Shown one piece after another: positions 42,019 through 49,843 of a DNA stretch of 64,000 nucleotides. Under the pieces are notes generated by a model. That model had not been told where the DNA came from. It searched no databases and saw nothing but the letters and a program-made list of their open reading frames with translations. The DNA comes from Liquorilactobacillus sicerae (GTDB taxonomy: Bacteria; Bacillota; Bacilli; Lactobacillales; Lactobacillaceae). Positions within the stretch are counted from its first letter, which is position 1. Each line of letters starts with the position of its first letter. The position numbers were made by a program, and so were the translations under genes. The stretch is taken from assembly GCF_029916425.1 (NCBI RefSeq), contig NZ_JAHAVQ010000005.1:89786-153785 (forward strand), in the 5' to 3' direction.

Positions 42019-42333
42019 CTAACTAACTTTCAAATATTTTTTGTAAGTTGCCGCAATATCTAACAATCCAAGCCTGAGACTTGCCAATAAAAGCTGGACT
42101 GCATCCTGATCGATTTCTGCGACCGTTACATCAAGGTACCCACCATTAGCTTCATCTTGTTGAATTTCTAAATGTGCATTAGTCAATTGCTGTAAACTAT
42201 TGACTGTATTGATTGACAATGCGGAAACAGCTGCACAAACAATATCTTCACCATAAATACCTGATCCAGCATGTCCTCTCAAAGCAAATCCACTAATTTT
42301 CTGTCCTTGATACTTAAATGCTGCTTTAATCAT
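42019..42333 (-). CDS. prp: Ribosomal-processing cysteine protease Prp
   Basis: Removes the N-terminal extension of L27, a step essential in staphylococci. The 104-residue protein has the catalytic pair His21 and Cys33 in GHAGSGIYGEDIVCAAVSALS. It lies between rplU (17-base gap) and rpmA (25-base gap), the fixed order of this family. Confidence 0.96.
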   Translation of the reverse strand: MIKAAFKYQGQKISGFALRGHAGSGIYGEDIVCAAVSALSINTVNSLQQLTNAHLEIQQDEANGGYLDVTVAEIDQDAVQLLLASLRLGLLDIAATYKKYLKVS

Positions 42334-42350
42334 AATCTAACCAGCGATTG

Positions 42351-42662
42351 TTAAGCATTGATTTCATCAATAACAACTTTGGTATACGGTTGACGATGAC
42401 CTTGTTTGGTATGTTGATGCTTCTTTGGTTTATACTTATAAGTAACAACTTTTCGACCACGGCCTTGTTTTTCAACCGTTCCAGTAACCGTCGCACCTTC
42501 AATGAAGGGTTTACCAACGACCGTTTTTTCCTCGCCACCTACTAAAACTACTTGGTCAAAAGTAACTTTTTCTCCAGCAGCTTGTGACAACTTTTCAACA
42601 TAAATGGCTTGACCTGCTTCAACTTTAAGTTGTTTACCACCTGTTTTAACGATTGCGTACAT
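42351..42662 (-). CDS. rplU: 50S ribosomal protein L21
   Basis: The 103-residue protein begins [17 protein letters not shown] and ends in the L21 signature around [27 protein letters not shown] 42662 has AAGGAGGTG in front; the longer open frame lies in the leader. First gene of rplU-prp-rpmA. Confidence 0.98.
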   Translation of the reverse strand: MYAIVKTGGKQLKVEAGQAIYVEKLSQAAGEKVTFDQVVLVGGEEKTVVGKPFIEGATVTGTVEKQGRGRKVVTYKYKPKKHQHTKQGHRQPYTKVVIDEINA

Positions 42663-42669
42663 TTTGTTG

Positions 42670-42771
42670 CACCTCCTTATTCTACTTAGACTCGCCACGA
42701 TACAGTGACCCAAAAGGTAACTTTAATTAACTGCTCATGTGCGGTTGCAGCTGTGCAAGCACGTATGCAAC
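42670..42771 (-). promoter_or_regulatory. Leader of rplU operon (probable L21 leader element)
   Basis: About 110 bases of untranslated leader. Its 5' part folds through GTTGCA (42771-42766) and TGCAAC (42749-42744) around a GTGCTTGCAC-type inner repeat. The position matches the L21 leader known from Firmicutes, where the protein is thought to control its own operon. I did not test the full consensus. Confidence 0.55.
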
Positions 42772-42777
42772 GTCCAA

Positions 42778-42806
42778 ATCATAACAAAAAATCGACTCAT
42801 CGTCAA
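42778..42806 (-). promoter_or_regulatory. Promoter of rplU-prp-rpmA
   Basis: Minus strand TTGACG (42801-42806), 17-base spacer, TATGAT (42778-42783) with an extended -10 TG. Confidence 0.75.
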
Positions 42807-42863
42807 TCATCAGACACAATTAAAGGTCCAGTTAAACTGGGCCTTTAATCTCACACAACTAAC

Positions 42864-42937
42864 TGGCGCGGGAGAGATTCGAACTCTCGACCGTCCGCTT
42901 AGAAGGCGGATGCTCTATCCAGCTGAGCTACCGAGCC
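42864..42937 (-). tRNA. tRNA-Arg(UCU)
   Basis: A full cloverleaf can be drawn: D arm GCTC/GAGC, anticodon stem TCCGC/GCGGA with loop CTTCTAA (anticodon TCT), and T arm GAGAG TTCGAAT CTCTC. CCA is not encoded. The acceptor stem GGCTCGG / CCGCGCC has a U4-C69 mismatch. Confidence 0.95.
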
Positions 42938-42953
42938 ATAAACAACGAAATAT

Positions 42954-42982
42954 ATTGTAATATAAATTTTAAAAAGTGTCAA
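42954..42982 (-). promoter_or_regulatory. Promoter of tRNA-Arg
   Basis: Minus strand TTGACA (42977-42982), 17-base spacer, TACAAT (42954-42959), ending 17 bases before the tRNA 5' end. Confidence 0.8.
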
Positions 42983-43080
42983 ATTTAAATTTATATTACA
43001 ATTAAATGTCTTTTACTTGAAATTTGTTTTAAACTATGTAACAATGATGTAACATAAACGAAACAAAGGAGGCGAGCTGG

Positions 43081-43203
43081 ATGACCGCTTTTTTAGCAAT
43101 CATTGGGATCCTTGCTCTGGCCAGCGGAATTCAGTTCTTTACAGGTCAACAAAAGAAGCAAGATACCTTCAAACATTTTAAACGCAACCATCAACTCTTT
43201 TAA
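43081..43203 (+). CDS. Small membrane peptide (40 aa), unknown function
   Basis: Function not recognised. The ATG at 43081 has a strong AAAGGAGG 8 bases upstream. The product opens with one hydrophobic helix (AFLAIIGILALASGIQFF, residues 3-20), followed by a basic, polar tail (TGQQKKQDTFKHFKRNHQLF). It is a single-span peptide with the charged part presumably cytoplasmic. A plausible promoter region with a repeated ATGTAACA lies just before it. It is divergent from tRNA-Arg and convergent with the unknown gene ending at 43211. Confidence 0.7.
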   Translation: MTAFLAIIGILALASGIQFFTGQQKKQDTFKHFKRNHQLF

Positions 43204-43204
43204 G

Positions 43205-43238
43205 TTTAAATTATGAAACCGTCATTTCATAATTTAAA
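43205..43238. terminator. AT-rich bidirectional terminator-like hairpin
   Basis: Perfect 14-base arms TTTAAATTATGAAA (43205-43218) and TTTCATAATTTAAA (43225-43238) between convergent genes. The right part lies inside the last codons of the minus strand gene. Confidence 0.6.
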
Positions 43239-43678
43239 AAGGCTGTTTCCAACTCTTGGATGGAAAAATGCAAATCAACTAAACCATACTTAATGAAAAT
43301 ATGCCAAGCATGGACTAGTGTCGTTTGTTGCCGGGTAAAATAGCTTTGATTAATTAAATGATCAAGCGTCAGATAAGTTTTGGCCAATGAGAGGATCTCC
43401 TTTTGATTTATTAGGAAGTCCTCTTTTTCTTGTGAAAGTAGCAATTGAAATCCCCACTTATTCGTTAAAGCAATATTAAGAATTGCTTCCATCACTGCTA
43501 AATAATCAGTTTGAATCTTTGTTTGATGATTAGCTGCATTATAAAAAAGTTTTGCCAAGCGACTCTTTAAGACCATATACTCTGACGGTAAACGACTAGC
43601 CGCATCACTTTCACCATTTTTTGCAAATTCATTCAACTTTTTCTGCTGAACTACCGCTAACATTTTTCTGACATCCAA
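43211..43678 (-). CDS. Conserved-type hypothetical protein (155 aa)
   Basis: Not recognised. The sequence looks soluble and mainly helical, with no signal peptide or membrane segment. It has a charged N-terminus (MDVRKMLAVVQQKKLNEFAKNG) and a central Leu/Ile-rich helix set (LAVMEAILNIALTNKWGFQLLL). It is the last of three close genes (16-base gap from the previous one), read from a promoter beyond 45555. Codon use looks like the surrounding core genes, so recent transfer is not suggested. Confidence 0.75.
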   Translation of the reverse strand: MDVRKMLAVVQQKKLNEFAKNGESDAASRLPSEYMVLKSRLAKLFYNAANHQTKIQTDYLAVMEAILNIALTNKWGFQLLLSQEKEDFLINQKEILSLAKTYLTLDHLINQSYFTRQQTTLVHAWHIFIKYGLVDLHFSIQELETAFLNYEMTVS

Positions 43679-43694
43679 AAACTTTGCCCCCTAA

Positions 43695-44666
43695 TTATGA
43701 AAAATATAACTGATCTGATTTGATTTCCAAAACTGTTAAATTATCTAAATACCAGTCCTTAAGAAAATCATACTTTAATAAAACATCAAATAAACTGATT
43801 TTTTGATTTGGATCTTGAACTGCTAATCCCCATTCACCAAAGGTTGCCGTTTCTGGATTTGTTTGACGAAAAGCCTTGAAAACAACTTGATCGCTTAAAC
43901 GCAAAATTGCCGTCTGATTAGCTCCCGCTTCTAACATTTTATCTGCATGAGCAGCCGCAATAAATAAGCGATCCAAAACCTCGGACGGCAATTGCGGCTC
44001 AGTGATTTGGTAAACACAGTTGTTGGCAGGATCTAACAAACCAAAGTCAACATCAAAGCCAAAATCTTCTTTTAAAAACTTACCGATTTCCCACAATGAA
44101 AGTGCAAAGGATTTTATTTTTTGATGCTCAATTTCAGCAAAATAATCGACCAGTAGCAGTTGTGTTAATGCATGACTATTAAAGCGCAACAAATGCCTGG
44201 AAAAGTTCAAATAAAATAATTTCAGCTTGCGATTTTTTTCAATATAAAAAGTTCCATTTGCTTGATTATTTTCAAGTTGAAAAATAAAGTACCCTTTTGT
44301 ATTGATTCCAGGAAATTCATGATATAGTTCGTGATATTGATCAGAAGATTGCAAAATCATCCCAGCACGTTGATGCAGTTCTAACAAACGATTTAGAAAA
44401 ATCAGGTAGAAATCCGACCGACTGTATTTTTGTGGAAAAGTTAAAAAAGCAGTATCTAACTCATAGGCTGTCAGCTTTGCAACTGCTGCTAATAATTCGG
44501 TAACAGAATCCGTTGAAATTAGAGTGTCCAATAGCTTAGTAAAATTAAAACCATTCTCCAAACTATTTTTCAATTGATCATTATAAGCCATTAAACGGCC
44601 AGTCGTGCTTAAAGTAGCGGAATGTTCTTTTTGTGGTAAATAAGTTACTGTTTTATTTTCATTCAT
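43695..44666 (-). CDS. Hypothetical protein (323 aa), middle gene of unknown cluster
   Basis: Not recognised. The 323-residue soluble protein has no signal peptide and no nucleotide-binding loop I can see. It is rich in Leu, Phe and Tyr with several aromatic clusters (HELYHEFPGINTKGYFIFQLENN; LKLFYLNFSRHLLRF). A segment near 215-235 reads FGFDVDFGLLDPANNCVYQITEP. It overlaps the upstream gene by 8 bases, so the two are translationally coupled and probably act together. Confidence 0.78.
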   Translation of the reverse strand: MNENKTVTYLPQKEHSATLSTTGRLMAYNDQLKNSLENGFNFTKLLDTLISTDSVTELLAAVAKLTAYELDTAFLTFPQKYSRSDFYLIFLNRLLELHQRAGMILQSSDQYHELYHEFPGINTKGYFIFQLENNQANGTFYIEKNRKLKLFYLNFSRHLLRFNSHALTQLLLVDYFAEIEHQKIKSFALSLWEIGKFLKEDFGFDVDFGLLDPANNCVYQITEPQLPSEVLDRLFIAAAHADKMLEAGANQTAILRLSDQVVFKAFRQTNPETATFGEWGLAVQDPNQKISLFDVLLKYDFLKDWYLDNLTVLEIKSDQLYFS

Positions 44667-45555
44667 TTGTGATCTTCACCCGTCCTTTAGTAGCAATCAA
44701 ATCCGCTATATAATCACGATATAATGAGCGATTGCGATTTTCAAAGTTCTCAAAGCTACCAAACTTGGCGATGATGCTTTGCTTTTCATAACCAATCAAA
44801 GTATCTTCTTTTGATAATTTGAGAATTTGAGCTTCACTTTCGCGGATCATTTGATAAGCACTCTGGGCTTTTTCATCCTGATCGGTCAAATCAGAGAGAC
44901 GTTTCACCAATTTCTGCTTGGAATCCTTATACTTGGCTGCCTCCCAAGGCATGACCTTTTCCTGCGACATCTGTTTTAACTGTTGACGAATTTTTTCTTT
45001 TGCTTGGTCACGTTCGGCTTGTGAATCAATCAAAGCTTGTAATTGATCAGTCTGTTGGGAAACAGCTGCGATTCTATCGCTATTTAAACGTTTCTTTTCT
45101 CTTTCCAGTTCAAACGATTTCTTTAATTTTTGATATTCTGTCTCATCAAAATTAAATTGCACTTTTAAAACATCAAGTTGGCCAAAAAGGCGGCGATCCC
45201 ACCAATTGCCAAAATAAAATTGAAACTGGCCTAAAGCTGTTTGCTCAAAATAAAAGAAAGGGTATGTTTCTTTTAAGAAAGCCAGGAGATTAGTACTCAA
45301 GTATTGACTCAGTTTAGCTTTGGCATCATTTAGCAATCGTTCATTACTTGGATCGGCTGTACTGTGTTTGGCCTGCATAATTTCACTTGAATAATGCTCA
45401 CCATCAATCAGTTGATAAATCAAACGATCATCTTTTTCCTGAACGGCATTTAGCAACGTTTGTAAATATCGGATCTTATTGGCAACCGTCTTTGCTAACG
45501 TTTTAGCTGCAGTTTGATATTGAATCTGTTCAGTTGTTGAATTGACATTTGCCAC
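44659..45555 (-). CDS. Hypothetical coiled-coil protein (298 aa), first gene of unknown cluster
   Basis: Not recognised as a named family. The 298-residue, highly charged protein has an N-terminal helical region, a central aromatic patch (FYFEQTALGQFQFYFGNWWDRRLFGQLD, about 100-128), and a long predicted coiled coil (about 140-250: LKKSFELEREKKRLNSD, QAERDQAKEKIRQQLKQ). The resemblance to SMC/SbcC-type coils is compositional only: there are no Walker motifs. The start is GTG at 45555, with AAGGGGGAG in front. It is separated from mvaS by 93 bases. Confidence 0.78.
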   Translation of the reverse strand: MANVNSTTEQIQYQTAAKTLAKTVANKIRYLQTLLNAVQEKDDRLIYQLIDGEHYSSEIMQAKHSTADPSNERLLNDAKAKLSQYLSTNLLAFLKETYPFFYFEQTALGQFQFYFGNWWDRRLFGQLDVLKVQFNFDETEYQKLKKSFELEREKKRLNSDRIAAVSQQTDQLQALIDSQAERDQAKEKIRQQLKQMSQEKVMPWEAAKYKDSKQKLVKRLSDLTDQDEKAQSAYQMIRESEAQILKLSKEDTLIGYEKQSIIAKFGSFENFENRNRSLYRDYIADLIATKGRVKITNE

Positions 45556-45648
45556 AAAATCTCCCCCTTTGCATTTGGCCTAACACCAAATACATAAAAT
45601 CACTTATTAAATTAATTATACCATTTGATATTCATTCATCCCAAAATA

Positions 45649-46821
45649 TTAGCTATTATTTCGCGCTTGGTACTGTCGCTGATAGTCTCGAATACCGAGT
45701 AAAACATATTTGGCTGGGTCCTTAGTTGTATCTAATTCAACTTGTTGATTAGAATATTCCTGTTGTTGATAAAGTTTTTCATATTCAGCAATTGAAATCT
45801 TTTTTCGTGTTGCTAAATCCTCACCTGTTTTAATTAAAGCAACCTGTTTTTTGAAATTTTTTTGAAGAATTCCACTGAAAAATTCAGCTTGGGCACCAGA
45901 TCCATAACTGTAAAATCCCAAACGGTGTCCAGCTTGTAATTGATCAGAGTTTTTTAAAAGCGACAAAAGGCTCAGATATAGTGAACCAGTATAGAGATTG
46001 CCGACTTGCCGATTAAAATAACGAGCAGCCTCAAACTGATGCAACAAATAACTGGCAACTGATAAATCAGTTGTCCCTAATAAACTGCGTAAGCCTTTTA
46101 GTCCCAATTTGGTATAAGGTAAATGGAACAGCAGCGCCGCAAAATCACTTAATTTTAAATTGGTTTGGATTTGATAGTTCTGCCAAACTTGCTGCAGCAA
46201 TTGCAAATACAATTCAGTTGAAAACTTGCCTGCTACCTGAGCCCGACTTTCACCAATTGGTCGCCAAAAATCCATGGCATCTTCCATGGCAGCAACGTTA
46301 TCATTATTTAAAGCCAAAATCCGTGGAGCTGCTGACAGCAACAGTGCTACGGCACCACCGCCTTGAGTTGGCTCACCAGGAGTTTTCAATCCATAGCGAG
46401 CAACATCAGCTCCAATCACCAAGACTTTTTGTTTTGGATGAGTTAATAAGAAGCCATAGGCTAGCTCCAAGCCAGCTGTTGCCGCAAAACAGGCCTGTTT
46501 TAATTCAATTGTTCTGATATTGCTTGGTAATTCCAATAATCCAGCTAAATACGCAGCAGCCGATTTAGAATTATCTACTCCTGATTCAGTTCCAAACAAA
46601 ATCAAGCCCAAGCTTTGCTTATCGGTTGACTCAAGAATTTGTTCCGCTGCATTCGCCGCCAAGGTTACGGCATCTTGTGTTGGACGAATTACCGCCATTT
46701 TTTCTTGGCCGATCCCGATCAAGTATTTGTTTGGATCCTCATCTCTAGCATGAGCTAAATCTACCATATCAATATAGAGATCAGAAGTATAAAAGCCAAT
46801 TTTATCGATCCCAATTTGCAA
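45649..46821 (-). CDS. mvaS: Hydroxymethylglutaryl-CoA synthase
   Basis: Condenses acetyl-CoA with acetoacetyl-CoA, the first committed step of the mevalonate pathway. With the start at TTG 46821 the 390-residue protein begins MQIGIDKIGF. The catalytic residues then fall at Glu79 (FGTESGVD), Cys111 (ELKQACFAATAG) and His233 (LFHLPYTKLG), the numbering known for the enterococcal enzyme. GGGEPTQG-like GEPTQGGGAVALLL and GNLYTGSLYLSLLSLL are also present. A further TTG two codons upstream is too close to the AGGGG ribosome binding site. Confidence 0.97.
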   Translation of the reverse strand: MQIGIDKIGFYTSDLYIDMVDLAHARDEDPNKYLIGIGQEKMAVIRPTQDAVTLAANAAEQILESTDKQSLGLILFGTESGVDNSKSAAAYLAGLLELPSNIRTIELKQACFAATAGLELAYGFLLTHPKQKVLVIGADVARYGLKTPGEPTQGGGAVALLLSAAPRILALNNDNVAAMEDAMDFWRPIGESRAQVAGKFSTELYLQLLQQVWQNYQIQTNLKLSDFAALLFHLPYTKLGLKGLRSLLGTTDLSVASYLLHQFEAARYFNRQVGNLYTGSLYLSLLSLLKNSDQLQAGHRLGFYSYGSGAQAEFFSGILQKNFKKQVALIKTGEDLATRKKISIAEYEKLYQQQEYSNQQVELDTTKDPAKYVLLGIRDYQRQYQARNNS

Positions 46822-47191
46822 TTTCAACTACCCCTTTTAACAAGACTTGTTAATTAAAAAAATAGAAACATTACTAAATACCCGTAACGCAAAATCATTT
46901 CACTCAAAGTAATTTTAACATACTATTGTTCTATCCGGTGAATTCTAAAGAACTGCAAAATTTTAAACTAAGCAGTATTTAAAATAATAGTAGCTGTCCT
47001 ACCCGTAGATAACTATTTTTTCTTGTGGAACTTGAGAAAAATTTAGTTCACATCAAATGAAGTTTTCGACTGAAAAGCCAACTGATTTTAAAACAAGTAC
47101 TTAATAATTTCTAACTAATTATAAATTGACTAACTTTATGTTCCATTTCTATCCTTTTCAGTAGGTTTTAGGTTACAATTGCAAAATAAAA
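46822..47191. other. AT-rich gap between mvaS and tRNA-Ser
   Basis: About 370 bases with no ORF that has a ribosome binding site and no strong hairpin. It must contain the mvaS promoter, but I cannot pick a convincing pair of boxes. Confidence 0.45.
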
Positions 47192-47216
47192 ACGCCACAT
47201 AATCGGAATGTGACGT
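47184..47216 (-). terminator. Terminator after tRNA-Ser
   Basis: Minus strand ACGTCACAT pairs with ATGTGGCGT (47216-47192, one G-U), followed by TTTTATTTTG, 28 bases beyond the tRNA 3' end. Confidence 0.85.
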
Positions 47217-47243
47217 CCTAAAACTATCTAAAACGGAATGATA

Positions 47244-47331
47244 AGGAGAGTACAGGATTTGAACCTGCGCGCCGATATAGACCGGTTCGCCGGATTTCGA
47301 GTCCGGTGCATTACCACTCTGCCAACTCTCC
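47244..47331 (-). tRNA. tRNA-Ser(CGA)
   Basis: Acceptor stem GGAGAGT/ACTCTCC, anticodon stem CCGGA/TCCGG with loop CTCGAAA (anticodon CGA). A long class II variable arm (GAACCGG...TCGGCGCG) and T arm GCAGG TTCAAAT CCTGT identify serine. CCA is not encoded, and the base after the acceptor stem is U rather than the usual G73. Confidence 0.95.
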
Positions 47332-47351
47332 AAACTTTAACAACAAAAATA

Positions 47352-47380
47352 ATTCTACCAAAAGTTTAACAAAAATGCAA
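47352..47380 (-). promoter_or_regulatory. Promoter of tRNA-Ser
   Basis: Minus strand TTGCAT (47375-47380), 17-base spacer, TAGAAT (47352-47357). Confidence 0.65.
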
Positions 47381-47394
47381 TTACCATTGATCAA

Positions 47395-48150
47395 CTATTT
47401 CAAACAAAGTCCTTGTTGATGCAAAACTTTTAATAGCTCATTGCGCTTGGTTGACTTCTTATCTAATTTCGTACCAATTTGATTAGTAAAAGAATCGATT
47501 CGCCGATTGCTATCACGCAAATCATAATACGTTTGCACAATTTGATCATAAGCTTCAAAATCAGCGAGTTCAAAATTAGCAGGATAATTATTTTCAAAAA
47601 AACAGCTTGATAATGGTAAGCGTGGTTTTAATTGCGGCTTTTGATCAGGAACGCCAACTTGAACGCCTAAAACTGGAAAAGTTAGTTGTGGGAGATTGAG
47701 GATATCAATCATCCGTTGTGGATCATTATTAATACTGCCTAAAATCACTGCCCCTAAGTTTAAACTCTCGGCTGCGGTTACAAAGTTCTGAACACCCAGA
47801 ACCGTATCTTCCAAACCTTGGATGAAAATATCAGTTTGGTGCAACCGGCCATCTTCTTTGCCTAAATGTTGCCGAATTTGTTGGTTACGAAATAAATCAA
47901 CAATAAAAATAAATAAATCGCCATTTGCTCCAACATATGACTGATTTGAAACTTGGCAAATTGCTTGCCGCTTAGCTAGATCAGTAATATGTAAAACCGT
48001 CCGTTGTTGCAAAAACATACTGGTTGCAGTTTGATTAACGACCTTAGCCAGCAATTGCACCTGTTTTTGAGTTAACTGTTGAGATTTAAAAGCTCGAATC
48101 GTCCGATGCGTTAACTGATGCTCAATTGTTTGATTACAATTCTCTGTCAT
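47395..48150 (-). CDS. NADPH-dependent nitroreductase/flavin reductase (NfrA-like)
   Basis: FMN-dependent oxidoreductase of the nitroreductase superfamily; the physiological substrate is unknown. The 251-residue protein has the FMN phosphate site HRTIRAFKSQQLT near the N-terminus, FIFIVDLFRNQQI, and GLEDTVLGVQNFVTAAESLNLGAVILGSI followed by FPVLGVQVGVPDQKPQLKPRLP. This is the NfsA/FRP subgroup pattern. It ends close to the tRNA-Ser promoter; upstream is the membrane-anchored unknown gene, 12 bases away. Confidence 0.9.
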   Translation of the reverse strand: MTENCNQTIEHQLTHRTIRAFKSQQLTQKQVQLLAKVVNQTATSMFLQQRTVLHITDLAKRQAICQVSNQSYVGANGDLFIFIVDLFRNQQIRQHLGKEDGRLHQTDIFIQGLEDTVLGVQNFVTAAESLNLGAVILGSINNDPQRMIDILNLPQLTFPVLGVQVGVPDQKPQLKPRLPLSSCFFENNYPANFELADFEAYDQIVQTYYDLRDSNRRIDSFTNQIGTKLDKKSTKRNELLKVLHQQGLCLK

Positions 48151-48162
48151 CTTAAAACTCCT

Positions 48163-48588
48163 TTAAAAAGTCCAGTCCAATTGGCCATTTTTCTTCACCA
48201 TTACACTCATCGCCGTTCCAGTCATTGAGCCAGCTAGTTGTAACTGCTGAGAAGTCGCCTTGACGAAATAGCCAGTTTCATTACTCCAAATACAACTCCA
48301 TTGCCAATCACCATGATTATCACCAAAATGGCATTGTACCCAATCAATTGCCTGTCGTTGATCAGTAATCCTCATTGAATCAGTATCATTTTGATCAGTA
48401 AAAGTTTTGATTAAAACCCCCTGATCTTTTGGTAAAGAAACTGGAAGTTGCTGATCTTTGGTTGATTTTTCAATCGGTAAAGCCTTTTTTGATGATAAAT
48501 TTGTATCATTTTGAGCTGACCTTTTTAAAAATTTCCACCAAAGGTAGCCTGTACCAACAACGACACTTGTCAAAAATAATTTTTTCAT
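48163..48588 (-). CDS. Hypothetical membrane-anchored protein (141 aa)
   Basis: Not recognised. From ATG 48588 (GGAGTGTTGAG before it) the product has one N-terminal hydrophobic segment (KKLFLTSVVVGTGYLWWKFLKR, about 2-23). A low-complexity Ser/Lys/Asp linker follows, then a compact C-terminal domain with several Trp (IDWVQCHFGDNHGDWQWSCIW, about 87-107) and SMTGTAMSVMV. The open frame reaches 48612, but that start has no ribosome binding site. It probably shares a transcript with the nitroreductase after it. Confidence 0.72.
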   Translation of the reverse strand: MKKLFLTSVVVGTGYLWWKFLKRSAQNDTNLSSKKALPIEKSTKDQQLPVSLPKDQGVLIKTFTDQNDTDSMRITDQRQAIDWVQCHFGDNHGDWQWSCIWSNETGYFVKATSQQLQLAGSMTGTAMSVMVKKNGQLDWTF

Positions 48589-48622
48589 TGTCTCAACACT
48601 CCACCTAGACAAAATGACTTCT

Positions 48623-48649
48623 AAAAAAGGGCTAGAAAACTAGCCCTTT
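48623..48649 (-). terminator. Terminator of greA
   Basis: AAAGGGCTAG / CTAGCCCTTT, perfect 10-base arms with a 4-base loop, followed on the minus strand by six T. Confidence 0.92.
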
Positions 48650-48659
48650 AATAACTAAG

Positions 48660-49139
48660 CTATTGCTTAACCTCTAAAATCTTAACTTCCATTTCTCCAC
48701 CAGGTGTTTCGATTGAAACTTTTTCACCTAAATGATGTCCAACCAGTCCTTTAGCAATTGGTGAGTCATTGGAAATCTTTCCTGCAAACGGATCTGCTTC
48801 CGCAGCACCAACGATCGTATAGGTTTCTGGCTCTTCGTCAGGCAGTTCCTTAAAGGTAACTGTCTTTCCAACCGCAATTTCATCTTGGTCAATATCACCA
48901 TTATCAATGATCTCAGCATGGTTTAACATTTGTTCGATCGTTTTGATCCGACCTTCAACGAATGATTGTTCATTTTTAGCTGCTTCGTATTCTGAATTTT
49001 CAGAAAGATCTCCAAACCCGCGGGCAATTTTAATTCGCTTAATAACTTCCGCACGTTTGGAAGTTTTCAGCGTATTTAATTCATCCTCTAATTTCTTTTT
49101 TCCTTCTAATGTCATTGGGTAAGCTTTTTCTTCTGCCAT
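48660..49139 (-). CDS. greA: Transcription elongation factor GreA
   Basis: Rescues backtracked RNA polymerase by stimulating transcript cleavage. The 159-residue protein has the N-terminal coiled coil with [18 protein letters not shown] and [20 protein letters not shown], whose acidic tip holds the catalytic Asp/Glu pair. The C-terminal FKBP-like domain ends in the GREA signature [26 protein letters not shown] 49139 follows GAGGAGTG; three codons upstream in the frame are not used. Confidence 0.98.
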   Translation of the reverse strand: MAEEKAYPMTLEGKKKLEDELNTLKTSKRAEVIKRIKIARGFGDLSENSEYEAAKNEQSFVEGRIKTIEQMLNHAEIIDNGDIDQDEIAVGKTVTFKELPDEEPETYTIVGAAEADPFAGKISNDSPIAKGLVGHHLGEKVSIETPGGEMEVKILEVKQ

Positions 49140-49161
49140 TTTCTTCACTCCTCAAATTATA

Positions 49162-49812
49162 TTATAATTCATGATTACATCTTAGGATATCCCGAATTTT
49201 TGTCACTAACAAATCAATTGCAACTTTATTTTGACCACCTTCCGGAATAATGATATCAGCATAACGTTTGGTTGGCTCAACGAATTGATGATACATTGGT
49301 TTAACAGTTTTCAAATACTGTCCGATAACTGATTCAAGTGATCTCCCACGCTGTTGGATATCACGCTGAATTCGACGAATAATGCGAATATCATCATCTG
49401 TATCAACAAAGACTTTAATATCCATTAAATCACGTAAACGCGGGTCATTCAAAACTAAGATTCCCTCAATGATGATTACCTCACGCGGTGCCTGATGCTT
49501 AATGCGATTACTCCGAGTATGTGCTGTGTAATCATAAACCGGAATATCAACTGATTTCCAGTCTAACAAGGCTTTGAGCTGACTGATCAGCAAATCCGTA
49601 TCAAAAGCATCCGGATGGTCATAGTTAACTTGCAACCGTTCTTCAAAAGACATTTCTGCTTGATCCTTGTAGTAGGAATCTTCCTGCAACATTAGTAACG
49701 AATGTCCTTGTAACTGATCAAAAACAGCCTGACTAACTGTTGTTTTACCACTCCCGGAACCGCCAGTTACACCAATTATAACCGGCCGCTTTCGAGTTGA
49801 ATTGTTTATCAT
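49162..49812 (-). CDS. udk: Uridine kinase
   Basis: Phosphorylates uridine and cytidine for pyrimidine salvage. The 216-residue P-loop protein has [14 protein letters not shown], the nucleoside-binding [19 protein letters not shown], and [11 protein letters not shown] (here [12 protein letters not shown]), then [39 protein letters not shown]. It lies between mltG and greA with short gaps, the order seen in many lactobacilli. Confidence 0.97.
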   Translation of the reverse strand: MINNSTRKRPVIIGVTGGSGSGKTTVSQAVFDQLQGHSLLMLQEDSYYKDQAEMSFEERLQVNYDHPDAFDTDLLISQLKALLDWKSVDIPVYDYTAHTRSNRIKHQAPREVIIIEGILVLNDPRLRDLMDIKVFVDTDDDIRIIRRIQRDIQQRGRSLESVIGQYLKTVKPMYHQFVEPTKRYADIIIPEGGQNKVAIDLLVTKIRDILRCNHEL

Positions 49813-49843
49813 CGTATTACTTCCTAACTATTTTATTCAAAGG

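Noticed and set aside
42326..42538. 70-codon minus strand ORF
   Set aside because: It is another frame of rplU, rich in Lys/Arg only because of the ribosomal protein gene.
42739..42960. 73-codon + strand ORF
   Set aside because: It runs antisense through the rplU leader and tRNA-Arg; no ribosome binding site.
44659..45555. 298-residue coiled-coil protein as an SbcC/SMC nuclease subunit
   Set aside because: No Walker A, Walker B or ABC signature; similarity is only to coiled-coil composition.
46071..46517. 148-codon + strand ORF
   Set aside because: It is wholly antisense to mvaS, whose catalytic residues are all intact; no start signals.
47136..47333. 65-codon minus strand ORF
   Set aside because: It lies across tRNA-Ser and its terminator in the same orientation; no ribosome binding site and the sequence is tRNA.
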